Assembly: GCA_021202515.1 (NCBI GenBank)
Contig: JAJQCW010000003.1
Location: 114,078 to 178,077, forward strand
Direction of reading: 5' to 3'
Length of the DNA stretch: 64,000 nt
From: Clostridiales bacterium
Lineage (GTDB): Bacteria > Bacillota > Clostridia > Oscillospirales > Oscillospiraceae
Part shown: positions 47,737-59,805 of the stretch, piece by piece
How positions within the stretch are numbered: position 1 is the first letter of the stretch
How the letters are laid out: every line of letters starts with the position of its first letter
The notes under the pieces: generated by a model
What the model was told of the DNA's origin: nothing
Databases searched by the model: none
The model's input: the letters and a program-made list of their open reading frames with translations, nothing else
Program-made: the position numbers and the translations under genes

Positions 47737-49005
47737 ATGAACAACGAAAACCCACTGGGCATCTCGGACCGGGTGCGCGACCTGGCCCGGCAAGCCCAGG
47801 AGGACATCAGCGCCCAGTTTGCGCGCATTGACGAAATCGCGGAGTACAACACCCAGAAGGTGCTCTCCGCCTTCCAGACCCACCGGGTCGCGGAGAGCTA
47901 CTTCGCCGGAACCACCGGCTACGGCTACGACGACCAGGGCCGGGATGAACTGGATAAAATTTACGCGGATATTTTCGGCACCGAGGACGCGCTGGTGCGC
48001 ATCCAGTTCGTCAACGGCACCCACGCCATCGCCTCCGCCCTCTACGGGGCCTTGAAGCCCGGAGAAACGCTGGTCAGCGCGGTGGGCGCGCCCTACGACA
48101 CCCTTTTGGGGGTCATTGGCGTCACCGGGGAGGAGCCGGGCAGCCTGAAAAGCTACGGCATCGGCTACCGCCAGGTGGACATCACCCCCGACGACCAACC
48201 GGACCGGGCGGGCTTGGCTCAGGCGGTGCGGGAGCCGGGCGTGAAGGCGGTGCTGATCCAGCGCAGCAAGGGCTACTCCACCCGCGCCACCCTGTCAGTG
48301 GCGGAAATTGGCGAGCTGATTTCCATTGTGAAAGAGAATAACCCGGACGCCGCTGTTATCGTGGACAACTGCTATGGTGAGTTCGTGGAAACTGTTGAAC
48401 CCAGCCAGGTTGGGGCCGATTTAATTGTGGGCAGCCTCATCAAAAACCCCGGCGGCGGTCTGGCCCCCACCGGCGGCTACATCGCCGGGCGGCACGACCT
48501 GGTGGAGGCGGCGGCCATGCGGCTGACCGTCCCCGGCATTGGTCGGGAGTGCGGCAGCACCCTGGGCAACAACCGCGCCCTGTATCAGGGGCTGTTCCTG
48601 GCCCCCCACACGGTTGCTCAGGCGGTGAAAACCGCCGTCTTTGGGGCCAGAATGATGGAGTTGATGGGCTACGACACGGAACCCACCTCCCAGCAGACCC
48701 GCCACGACATCATTCAAATGGTGTCGCTGCACACGCCGGAGGCGGTGGAACGGTTTTGCCGGGGCATCCAGTCCGGTTCCCCGGTGGACAGCTTCGTGAC
48801 CCCCATCCCCTGGGATATGCCCGGCTACGACTGCCCGGTCATCATGGCGGCGGGGGCGTTCATCCAGGGTGCCTCCATCGAGCTTTCCGCTGACGCACCC
48901 ATGCGCCCGCCCTATACGGTCTATCTGCAAGGGGGGCTGACCTACCCCTCCGGCAAGACCGGCATTATGCTGGCGGCAGAGGAACTGCTAAAAGCGGAGC
49001 AGTAA
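47737..49005 (+). CDS. Methionine gamma-lyase / aluminum resistance family protein
   Basis: TTGYGYDDQGRDELDKIYADIFGTEDALVR; DNCYGEFVE; LIKNPGGGLAPTGGYIAGR. Confidence 0.9.
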   Translation: MNNENPLGISDRVRDLARQAQEDISAQFARIDEIAEYNTQKVLSAFQTHRVAESYFAGTTGYGYDDQGRDELDKIYADIFGTEDALVRIQFVNGTHAIASALYGALKPGETLVSAVGAPYDTLLGVIGVTGEEPGSLKSYGIGYRQVDITPDDQPDRAGLAQAVREPGVKAVLIQRSKGYSTRATLSVAEIGELISIVKENNPDAAVIVDNCYGEFVETVEPSQVGADLIVGSLIKNPGGGLAPTGGYIAGRHDLVEAAAMRLTVPGIGRECGSTLGNNRALYQGLFLAPHTVAQAVKTAVFGARMMELMGYDTEPTSQQTRHDIIQMVSLHTPEAVERFCRGIQSGSPVDSFVTPIPWDMPGYDCPVIMAAGAFIQGASIELSADAPMRPPYTVYLQGGLTYPSGKTGIMLAAEELLKAEQ

Positions 49006-49108
49006 GGTTCTAGTGGATAGTGGTTAGCAGACAGCGTTTGACATCCGTTCGCAGTTTTGCCCAGTTATGGCATGGTTTTTATATAAAAAACTGCCGTATT
49101 GTAACCGA

Positions 49109-49175
49109 CCACCCCTCTTGCCTCCCCTGAAAGGGGAGGAGGGCCGCCGCCTTTAGGCGGTGGCGGAGGGGTTTT
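49109..49175. repeat. Copy 2 (short form) of the modular hairpin repeat
   Basis: CCTCCCCtgaaaGGGGAGG + CCGCCtttaGGCGGtggcggaggggtttt; lacks the third hairpin module. Confidence 0.8.
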
Positions 49176-49262
49176 AGCGCACGGTTGAAAATGCTAAAAT
49201 CTAAGAGCTATTTCGCACAGGGACACGCCCTCCCGCATAGACTAGGCGAGGGGGTGGTGACC

Positions 49263-51949
<2,687 letters not shown>

Positions 51950-51959
51950 GAATTGCCTC

Positions 51960-51988
51960 TTGCATAATCCGCCGCCGTTCGATATAAT
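51960..51988 (+). promoter_or_regulatory. SigA-like promoter of nfnAB
   Basis: TTGCAT-17 nt-TATAAT. Confidence 0.75.
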
Positions 51989-51992
51989 AAAG

Positions 51993-52142
51993 GGTACGCA
52001 CGCTGTTTTTTTTGACGGCGCGCCCGGCGGCGGCTCTGCGGAGCGCCGTTTGAAACGTTTTGTTATTCAGTCTGCAACGGAGGCTCCCAAACTTGCAGAG
52101 GGGATATATCGTACCATCGTACCAATGAGGAGGAACTTGGAC
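51993..52142 (+). promoter_or_regulatory. Structured ~150-nt leader of nfnAB
   Basis: GGTACG near the predicted 5' end can pair with either of two tandem CGTACC words (52110-52115, 52118-52123); TCTGCAA/TTGCAGA hairpin. Confidence 0.4.
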
Positions 52143-52997
52143 ATGTATAAAATCGTGCGAAAAGAAGTGCTGAATCCTACCATCGCGCTTCTGGAGGTGG
52201 AGGCGCCTTTCGTGGCCCGGAAAGCGCAGCCCGGTCAGTTTATCATCCTGCGCATCGACGAAAAGGGCGAGCGGCTGCCCCTGACCATCGGCGGGTTTGA
52301 CCGGGAGAAGGGAACCATCACTATTATCTTCCAGCTCGTGGGCCTGACCACCCGCGCTCTGGCCCAGATGAACGAGGGCGACTACCTGCTGGACTTCGTC
52401 GGCCCCCTGGGCAAACCCACGGAGATGGAGGGCGTCAAGTCCGCCTGCGTTATCGGCGGCGGCCTGGGTACCGCCATCGCTTACCCGGTGGCCAAGGGCT
52501 TCCACGATGCCGGGGTGGAGACCGATGTCATCGTCGGCTTCCGCAACAAGGACCTGGTCATCCTGGAGGACGACTTTAAGAACGCCTGCGACAACTTCTA
52601 CATTATGACCGACGACGGCTCCTATGGCGAGCACGGCTTCACCACCACCAAGGAGCAGCAGTTGCTGGAGAGCGGCAAGAAGTATGATGTGATCATCGCC
52701 ATTGGCCCCGTCCCCATGATGAAGTTCGTGGTCAAGACGGCGGAGCCTTTCGGCGTCCCCTGCCGGGTCTCTCTGAACCCCATCATGATTGACGGCACCG
52801 GCATGTGCGGCGGCTGCCGGGTCAGCGTGGGCGGCAAGATGAAGTTCGCCTGCGTGGACGGCCCGGAGTTCGACGGCTACGCCGTGGACTTCGACGAGCT
52901 GATGAACCGCAACGGCACTTACCGGGAGCAGGAGGCCGAAATGGCCCGCGACCATATGTGCCGCTTTGAAAAGCTGGGCAAGGACCTGATTCAGTAA
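52143..52997 (+). CDS. nfnA: Sulfide/dihydroorotate dehydrogenase-like FAD/NAD-binding protein (NfnA subunit)
   Basis: AQPGQFIILRIDEKGERLPLTIGGFD, VIGGGLGTAIAYPVAKGF, GTGMCGGCRVSVGGKMKFACVDGPEFDGYAVDF; start 52143. Confidence 0.88.
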   Translation: MYKIVRKEVLNPTIALLEVEAPFVARKAQPGQFIILRIDEKGERLPLTIGGFDREKGTITIIFQLVGLTTRALAQMNEGDYLLDFVGPLGKPTEMEGVKSACVIGGGLGTAIAYPVAKGFHDAGVETDVIVGFRNKDLVILEDDFKNACDNFYIMTDDGSYGEHGFTTTKEQQLLESGKKYDVIIAIGPVPMMKFVVKTAEPFGVPCRVSLNPIMIDGTGMCGGCRVSVGGKMKFACVDGPEFDGYAVDFDELMNRNGTYREQEAEMARDHMCRFEKLGKDLIQ

Positions 52998-53011
52998 GGA
53001 GGAAGAGAACA

Positions 53012-54421
53012 ATGGCTAATATGTGTCCCACCAAGACTCCCATGCCTACCCAGGAGCCTGATGTCCGCAATAAGAACTTTGAAGAGGTAGCCACCGGCTA
53101 CACGCTGGAAATGGCCCAGGGCGAGGCCGCCCGGTGCCTGCACTGCAAAAATATGCCCTGCGTCTCCGGCTGCCCGGTGAACGTGCAGATCCCTGATTTC
53201 ATCAAGAAGATCGTAGACGGCGACCTGGAGGGGGCCTATCAGGTCATCTCCTCCACCAACGCTCTGCCCGCCATCTCCGGGCGCGTCTGCCCCCAGGAGA
53301 GCCAGTGTGAGAGCAAGTGCGTCCGGGGCATCAAGACCGAGCCGGTGGGCATTGGCCGCCTGGAGCGGTTCGTGGCCGACTGGCACCGGGAGAACGTGGA
53401 AGAACAAATGGAAAAGCCCGCCTCCAACGGCCACAAGGTGGCTGTTGTGGGTTCCGGCCCCTCCGGTCTGACCTGCGCCGCCGACCTTGCCAAGCAGGGC
53501 TATCAGGTGACGGTGTTTGAGGCGTTCCACACCGCAGGCGGCGTGCTGGTCTATGGCATCCCGGAGTTCCGTTTGCCCAAGGCCATCGTCGCCGGTGAGG
53601 TGGACAAGCTCAAGGCGCTGGGCGTGGAGATCATGACCGACATGGTCATGGGCAAGGTCCTCTCCATCGACGAGCTGATGGACGACATGGGCTATGAGGC
53701 CGTGTTCATCGGCACCGGCGCGGGCCTGCCCCGGTTTATGAACATCCCCGGCGAGGGGCTGGCTGGCGTCTGCTCCGCCAACGAGTACCTGACCCGCATC
53801 AATCTGATGAAGGGCTACCTGCCCGAATACGACACCCCGGTCATCCAGTCCAAAGCGGTGGCCGTGGTGGGCGGCGGCAACGTGGCTATGGACGCCTGCC
53901 GCTGCGCCAAGCGCATGGGCGCGGAACACGTTTACATCGTCTACCGCCGGGGCGAGGCGGAAATGCCCGCCCGGAACGAGGAGATCGAACACGCCAAGGA
54001 GGAGGGCATCGAGTTCCTGACCCTGTGCAACCCGGTGGAGATCCTCGGCGGCGTGCGGGAGGACGGCAAGCCCTCCGGCCGCGTGGCGGGCTGCAAGTGC
54101 ATCCGCATGGAGCTGGGCGAACCGGACGCCTCTGGTCGCCGCCGCCCCATCGAGGTCCCCGGCAGCGAGTTCGTGCTGGACGTGGACACCGTCATCATGG
54201 CGCTGGGCACCTCTCCCAACCCCCTCATCCGCTCCACCACCCCCGGCCTGGAGGCCAACCGGCGGGGTTGCCTGGTAGTCGGTGAGGACGACGTCTCCAC
54301 CACCCGCACCGGCGTGTTCGCCGGAGGCGACGCCGTCACCGGCGCGGCCACGGTCATCCTGGCCATGGGCGCTGGCAAAAAGGCGGCTGCGGCGATGGAC
54401 AAGTATATTCAGAGCAAATAA
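53012..54421 (+). CDS. nfnB: NADPH-dependent glutamate synthase-like subunit (NfnB)
   Basis: AARCLHCKNMPCVSGCPVNVQIPDFI, VGSGPSGLTCAADLAKQGYQVTVFEAF, VVGGGNVAMDACRCAKRMG. Confidence 0.88.
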   Translation: MANMCPTKTPMPTQEPDVRNKNFEEVATGYTLEMAQGEAARCLHCKNMPCVSGCPVNVQIPDFIKKIVDGDLEGAYQVISSTNALPAISGRVCPQESQCESKCVRGIKTEPVGIGRLERFVADWHRENVEEQMEKPASNGHKVAVVGSGPSGLTCAADLAKQGYQVTVFEAFHTAGGVLVYGIPEFRLPKAIVAGEVDKLKALGVEIMTDMVMGKVLSIDELMDDMGYEAVFIGTGAGLPRFMNIPGEGLAGVCSANEYLTRINLMKGYLPEYDTPVIQSKAVAVVGGGNVAMDACRCAKRMGAEHVYIVYRRGEAEMPARNEEIEHAKEEGIEFLTLCNPVEILGGVREDGKPSGRVAGCKCIRMELGEPDASGRRRPIEVPGSEFVLDVDTVIMALGTSPNPLIRSTTPGLEANRRGCLVVGEDDVSTTRTGVFAGGDAVTGAATVILAMGAGKKAAAAMDKYIQSK

Positions 54422-54432
54422 GTAGCTTCAAG

Positions 54433-54472
54433 AAAGGGCAGGACAAGACATAGCGTCGTGTCCTGCCCTTTT
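54433..54472 (+). terminator. Terminator after nfnB
   Basis: 13-bp stem AAAGGGCAGGACA/TGTCCTGCCCTTT. Confidence 0.85.
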
Positions 54473-54509
54473 GAATCTGTTATAATTAGGGATTAAAGGA
54501 GATATTTTT

Positions 54510-55526
54510 ATGAAAAGAGTCCTGTCTTTAATTCTGGCCCTTATTATGGTCATTGCTCTGACAGCTTGCAACAGTTCCTCCGGTAAAGTTGAAACATCTG
54601 ATTCCGATAGCGAAAATTCTGAAATGTCAGAACAAGCGGAAATTGAAATTCCTGAGGAAAGTTCTATAAATGATGTTATAGAAGATTCTTCGACCTCATA
54701 TTCTTCCACTTCTTCCACTGAAGAAACTGATGGCGAACCGTTATTATTTAGCGAATTGCTAAATTCCGTTTTTGAAGATTTGAGTTCACAAGTTGATGTT
54801 ATAACCTTTGAAGATTGTATAGCATACTTGGATACATTATCTTTTGACTATTCGAGCATCCAACCGGATTCTGATGTGATGGGGCAAATTACAGTCGATG
54901 ACGATAATGGTTTTTCATTGTATGCTCATTTCTACCCGAATGGCATTGAAGGCCAATACACCTTAACATTATTGTCGTATTCAAATGGAAACTTTGGAGG
55001 AACGGTCTCTGATGATTTACACACGGGAGATGTGTCCTTCACCACTTATGACTATTTTTCGGAACCCCAAAGTACGGTTGTTTCCTCTGTAGAAGATATT
55101 GTTTCGTTTATGGAAGAAGAAGTTCCTTCAAAAGTAGCGGAATATGAGGCATCTATCTCAGAAAATGAGGAGATCAATGTTGAATTTGACGTTTCATATG
55201 AAATTATTGATAAAAAAGTTTATTTTACAATAAACACTAATCTTCCTGATAATGCAGTCTTAATGCTTACCTTATCCGATGGAAATTATAAAGGGCAAGC
55301 AAAAGTTACTGTGAACAATGGAGTTGCAATTAGTGAAGGCTTTGGTCGAAGCGGTGCAGATTTCAGTGGAACGTACACATTGACCGTAAGTATGTCAATG
55401 GCGAGATTGCAAGATGATTCTGTTATTGCCGTAATTGGAACACAAGGAGAGTTTTTGACTGGCGAGTATGTTCAATCATCTGAGAGTGGAAATTACTTAT
55501 CAGGCACATTTGAGGTAAATTTTTAG
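54510..55526 (+). CDS. Low-GC hypothetical lipoprotein
   Basis: MKRVLSLILALIMVIALTACNSSSG lipobox, Ser/Glu-rich linker, AT-rich codon usage unlike neighbours. Confidence 0.8.
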   Translation: MKRVLSLILALIMVIALTACNSSSGKVETSDSDSENSEMSEQAEIEIPEESSINDVIEDSSTSYSSTSSTEETDGEPLLFSELLNSVFEDLSSQVDVITFEDCIAYLDTLSFDYSSIQPDSDVMGQITVDDDNGFSLYAHFYPNGIEGQYTLTLLSYSNGNFGGTVSDDLHTGDVSFTTYDYFSEPQSTVVSSVEDIVSFMEEEVPSKVAEYEASISENEEINVEFDVSYEIIDKKVYFTINTNLPDNAVLMLTLSDGNYKGQAKVTVNNGVAISEGFGRSGADFSGTYTLTVSMSMARLQDDSVIAVIGTQGEFLTGEYVQSSESGNYLSGTFEVNF

Positions 55527-55560
55527 CAACGTAAACACTTGTACATAGGAGAGATTTTTT

Positions 55561-56316
55561 ATGGGTTCAGAGAAAAATATGCCGCCAGAAAACCCACCTT
55601 CTGATACTGTATCAGAAGATAGCGTTGTTATTTTAGATGACCAGCCTCGGATGGTGCGCCTTCTGGTGCGACTGCCACAGGCGGCGGTGGCGGGTATCCT
55701 TGCCGTTGCTATGCTGGTTGTCTTTGGCTTGGGGTACGGTGCCGCCAATTATAACGTACAGAACCGTCTTGTTGCCGCCCAATCCGCCGGGTACGACACC
55801 GGTTATGCAGAAGGGCAAACGGCTGGATATGATACAGGGTACAGCGAGGGGAATGCTTCTGGATACGATTCCGGTTATGACGATGGTACATCGGACGGAT
55901 ATAGCTCTGGATACGAGGAAGGGGCTGTTGCCGGATATGATTCTGGCTATGACGCTGGGGTTGCTGTAAGTTATGACACGGGGTATGAGGAGGGGTACTC
56001 CGCCGGAACGACAGACGGCTATGATTCCGGCTATTCAGAGGGCCAGACCGCTGGACATGACGCAGGATATGAGGAGGGTTACAGTGCTGGAAAGGCAGCG
56101 GTAACTTCATCTTCGTCCAGTTCCACAAGTTCCAGCGATTCCGGTAATTCTTACACCTATTCCAATTCTGTGGCGGACAGTACCACAGTCTATGTCAGCA
56201 AAAGCGGTCATAAAATTCATCTTCGTTCTAATTGCAGCGGCATGAAATACTACACGGAAATGACCTACGCCACCGCCAAATCGAAGGGCTACGAGGAGTG
56301 CAAGAACTGCTTCTAA
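55561..56316 (+). CDS. Membrane-anchored protein with GYxxGYxxGxxx repeats and a C-terminal Cys-containing module
   Basis: TM segment, eight repeat units, Ser linker, C-terminal VYVSKSGHKIHLRSNCSGMKYYTEMTYATAKSKGYEECKNCF. Confidence 0.75.
   Translation: MGSEKNMPPENPPSDTVSEDSVVILDDQPRMVRLLVRLPQAAVAGILAVAMLVVFGLGYGAANYNVQNRLVAAQSAGYDTGYAEGQTAGYDTGYSEGNASGYDSGYDDGTSDGYSSGYEEGAVAGYDSGYDAGVAVSYDTGYEEGYSAGTTDGYDSGYSEGQTAGHDAGYEEGYSAGKAAVTSSSSSSTSSSDSGNSYTYSNSVADSTTVYVSKSGHKIHLRSNCSGMKYYTEMTYATAKSKGYEECKNCF
55789..56088 (+). repeat. ~36-bp coding repeat array
   Basis: Units GYDTGYAEGQTA, GYDTGYSEGNAS, GYDSGYDDGTSD, GYSSGYEEGAVA, GYDSGYDAGVAV, SYDTGYEEGYSAGTTD, GYDSGYSEGQTA, GHDAGYEEGYSA. Confidence 0.85.
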
Positions 56317-56503
56317 GGCAATTTTCCCAATGTAAATCTGACCCGCCAAAGAGGAGACGGGTACCAATGTCACTTTTGTTTGTTCCCTTCCCGTCAGAAA
56401 CATCCCGCCTTTTTTGTGCGTTATCTGTGGACTTTGTGAATTGACCGAAAAGAAAAAAAGTGATAAAATACAAATAAAAAAGGCGGAAAAAGAGGGAAGA
56501 GAA

Positions 56504-59020
56504 ATGTTGAACGAACAAAATTCCAACCGATTCTGCGCCCTGCGGCGAAGCGTCATCGCGCTGGACTACCAAAACCTGAACCCGGAGCAGCGGGAGGGCG
56601 TTCTGACCACCCAGGGGCCGCTGCTGCTGCTGGCGGGAGCTGGCAGCGGCAAGACCACGGTCCTCATCAACCGCATCGCCAACCTCATCAAGTACGGCCA
56701 GGGCAGCGACTCTTCCGAGGTGCCCGACTGGGTGACGGAGGAGGACGTGGCTTTTCTGGAGGACTATCTGAACGCCCCCAACGAGGCCGACCGCTCCCGT
56801 GCGGAAATGCTCTGCAAGCTGCGTCCTGCGGCCCCCTGGTCCATCATCGCCATCACCTTCACCAACAAGGCGGCGGGGGAGCTGAAATCCCGGCTGGAGG
56901 CCATGCTGGGGCCGGAGGGCCAGGACGTGTGGGCGTTTACCTTCCACTCCGCCTGCGTCCGCATCCTGCGGCGGGACATCGACAAGCTGGGCTACCGCAC
57001 CGCCTTCACCATTTACGACACCGACGACTCCCTCCGGGTCATCAAAGAGATTTTGAAGGCCCAGAACGTGGACGACAAGATGTTCCCGCCCCGGATGGTC
57101 CTCAGCAATATCTCCAGAGCCAAGGACAACATGCAGTTGGCGGCGGATTACCTGGCGGAGAGCCAGAAGTCCGGCGATATCCGGCAAATTCAAATCGGCA
57201 AAATTTACGTGGACTATGAAAAGCGGCTCCGGGAGGCCGACGCGCTGGACTTCGACGACCTGATCCTCCAGACCGTCCGGCTGCTCCAGTCCAGCCAGGA
57301 GGCCAGAGACTACTGGCAGCGGAAGTTCCGTTATGTGCTGGTGGACGAGTACCAGGACACCAACCACCTGCAATATCTGCTGGCGGCGCTGCTGGCGGGA
57401 GAGCGCAAAAACATCTGCGTGGTGGGGGACGACGACCAGTCCATCTACCGGTTCCGGGGAGCCACCATCGAGAACATCCTGGACTTCGAGAGCCAGTACA
57501 AGGGGGCGCGGGTCATCCGGCTGGAGCAGAACTACCGTTCCACCCAGAACATCCTGAACGCCGCCAACGCCGTCATCCGCAACAACACCGGGCGCAAGGG
57601 CAAGAACCTGTGGACCCAGCACGAGGGTGGCGACAAGGTCAAGGTCTACACCGCCATGAACGAAAACGACGAGGCCCAGTACGTGGCCGCCCAGGTGCTG
57701 GCGGGCATCAGCAAGGGCCGGGACTGGAAGGACTTCGCCGTCCTCTACCGGATGAACGTTCAGTCCAACCAGCTTGAGTATGCCTTCAAGCGCAACGCCA
57801 TCCCCTACAAAGTCGTGGGCGGCACCAAGTTCTTTGACCGGGCGGAGGTCAAGGACATGCTGGCCTATCTCTGCGTCATCAACAATCCGGCGGACGACCT
57901 GCGGCTGCGCCGCATCATCAACACCCCCGCCCGCGGCATCGGCAACCGCACCATCGAGATCGCCACGGGCATCGCCCAGCAGTTGGGCCTCCCTCTGTAT
58001 GAAGTGGTCAGCCACGCCGCGGACTACCCCATGCTGCAAAAGAGCCTGCCCAAGCTCCAGGCGTTTGCGGACATGATGGAGGGCCTGCGGGAGAAGGCGG
58101 AGACCATGGCGCTGACCGACTTCTATGACGAGGTCATCGCCGCCACCGGCTATGTGGCCGCGCTGGAGGCCAAAAAGACCGTGGAAAACCGCACCCGTGT
58201 GGAGAACGTCCACGAGCTAAAATCCTCTATCCAGGGCTACCTGGAAAACGCCGTTGACGGCACGCTGGAGGGCTTCTTGGACGAGGTCGCCCTCTACACC
58301 GACCTGGACAGCGTGGACGAAAAGGAAAACGCCGTGGTCATCATGACCATGCACGCCGCCAAGGGGCTGGAGTTCCCGGTGGTGTTCGTGGTGGGCATGG
58401 AGGACGGCCTGTTCCCCGGTATGCGCTCCATCGGCGACACCGAGGAGATGGAGGAGGAGCGCCGTCTGTGCTATGTGGCGCTGACAAGGGCCAGAGAGAC
58501 CCTGTGCCTGTCCTGCGCCCGGCAGCGAATGCTCTTCGGCCACACCACCAGCAACAAGCCCTCCCGTTTCCTGGAAGAAATTCCGGAGGAGTACATCGAG
58601 AAGTCGGGCCGCAGTCTCACCGAAGAAAACCGGGAGTACGGCGGACGCTGGAAGGACAGCAGCCAGAGCGAAAACGGCGAGCGTCCCCGCTATGCCGGGC
58701 GCACTGGAGGACGGGGAAGCTACGGCGCTCGTCCCCGCCGTCCCCGCCGGGACGACGGCAAGCCTCTGGGCGGCGGCATCAGCGTCAGCCATGCGGTGGC
58801 GCCCACCGGCCAGCGGGCGGTGCAAGCCACGTTTAACCTGCTCAGCCAGTTCAAAAAGGGCGACATGGTGGACCACTCCGCCTTCGGCAAGGGGATGATC
58901 GTCAGCATCCTGCCCATGGGCGGCGACGCCCTGGTGGAGGTCGCCTTCGACGGCGTGGGCAACAAGAAGCTGATGCTCAAGGCCGCGTCCCAGCATATGA
59001 AAAAGGTGGAGAGTTTGTAA
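56504..59020 (+). CDS. pcrA: UvrD/PcrA-type ATP-dependent helicase
   Basis: LLLLAGAGSGKTTVL, VDEYQDTN, VVGDDDQSIYRFRGA, TMHAAKGLEFPVVFVVGMEDGLFP; start 56504. Confidence 0.92.
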   Translation: MLNEQNSNRFCALRRSVIALDYQNLNPEQREGVLTTQGPLLLLAGAGSGKTTVLINRIANLIKYGQGSDSSEVPDWVTEEDVAFLEDYLNAPNEADRSRAEMLCKLRPAAPWSIIAITFTNKAAGELKSRLEAMLGPEGQDVWAFTFHSACVRILRRDIDKLGYRTAFTIYDTDDSLRVIKEILKAQNVDDKMFPPRMVLSNISRAKDNMQLAADYLAESQKSGDIRQIQIGKIYVDYEKRLREADALDFDDLILQTVRLLQSSQEARDYWQRKFRYVLVDEYQDTNHLQYLLAALLAGERKNICVVGDDDQSIYRFRGATIENILDFESQYKGARVIRLEQNYRSTQNILNAANAVIRNNTGRKGKNLWTQHEGGDKVKVYTAMNENDEAQYVAAQVLAGISKGRDWKDFAVLYRMNVQSNQLEYAFKRNAIPYKVVGGTKFFDRAEVKDMLAYLCVINNPADDLRLRRIINTPARGIGNRTIEIATGIAQQLGLPLYEVVSHAADYPMLQKSLPKLQAFADMMEGLREKAETMALTDFYDEVIAATGYVAALEAKKTVENRTRVENVHELKSSIQGYLENAVDGTLEGFLDEVALYTDLDSVDEKENAVVIMTMHAAKGLEFPVVFVVGMEDGLFPGMRSIGDTEEMEEERRLCYVALTRARETLCLSCARQRMLFGHTTSNKPSRFLEEIPEEYIEKSGRSLTEENREYGGRWKDSSQSENGERPRYAGRTGGRGSYGARPRRPRRDDGKPLGGGISVSHAVAPTGQRAVQATFNLLSQFKKGDMVDHSAFGKGMIVSILPMGGDALVEVAFDGVGNKKLMLKAASQHMKKVESL

Positions 59021-59030
59021 AGATGTTTGA

Positions 59031-59124
59031 AACCCCTCCACCATGCTTCGCATATGCCGCCTTCAGGCGGTGGCGCAGGGAGGGGCAAAGCCCCGGAAGT
59101 GCCGCTTGACGGCGGAGGGGTTTT
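59031..59124. repeat. Copy 3 of the modular hairpin repeat
   Basis: AACCCCTCC...CCGCCttcaGGCGGtggcgcagggaGGGGCaaaGCCCCggaagtgccgcttgacggcggaggggtttt. Confidence 0.8.
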
Positions 59125-59217
59125 CCGCACCACTAAATAAACAAAATCCCCTATTACACACGACACCTCAAGGCGACGGCAGCACAGCCGCCGCCTTTTT
59201 TGTAGTTCGTTGCCCGT

Positions 59218-59805
59218 TCACACGCGGCCCAGCAGCACCGGCTGGAGCTGCTGCCCCTCCACCGCGGCCTCGACGGTCTGGGGGATGAGGCTCATCTCCG
59301 CCACCAGCGAAGCGGGCTTCCCCTCCGGGTCGTCCTGGCGGAAGGGCACCAGATAGACGTTTTTCCGGCAGCTTAGCTCCCCCAGGTTCCGCAGGGAGAC
59401 GGTCAGCCCATCGTTGGTGGACACAGCCAAAATCAAGGGCCGCCCGTTGCGGAGATGGGCCTTGGCCGCCATGGTGACGGTGGTGTCGGTGATGCCCCAA
59501 GCCAATTTAGCCAGGGTGTTCCCCGTGCACGGAGCGATGACCAGGGCGTCCAGCAGCTTTTTGGGGCCGATTGGCTCCGCCTGGGGGATGGTCAGAATGG
59601 GCGGACAGCCGCAGATGCGCTCCACCTCCCGGCGGAGGTCCGCAGCGCTGCCGAAGCGGGTGTCGGTGGCGGCGCAGTTCTCTGACAGCAGCGGCGTCAC
59701 CGCGCCGAAGCGCTCCTTCACCGCCTCCAGCGCTGGGAGGACCTTGTGGAGGGTGCAGAAGGACCCGGTCAGCCCAAAGCCCACCCGAATTTGTGCCCCG
59801 CTCAC
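59218..59805 (-). CDS. dpaB: Dipicolinate synthase subunit B
   Basis: Flavoprotein-like VGFGLTGSFCTLHKVLPALEAVKERFG...DALVIAPCTGNTLAKLAWGITDTTVTMAAKAHLRNGRPLILAVSTNDGL; GTG start overlaps the dpaA stop. Confidence 0.92.
   Translation of the reverse strand: MSGAQIRVGFGLTGSFCTLHKVLPALEAVKERFGAVTPLLSENCAATDTRFGSAADLRREVERICGCPPILTIPQAEPIGPKKLLDALVIAPCTGNTLAKLAWGITDTTVTMAAKAHLRNGRPLILAVSTNDGLTVSLRNLGELSCRKNVYLVPFRQDDPEGKPASLVAEMSLIPQTVEAAVEGQQLQPVLLGRV

Noticed and set aside
55789-56088. CRISPR array
   Set aside because: The periodic repeat is in frame and encodes GYxxGYxxGxxx units; no constant repeats with variable spacers
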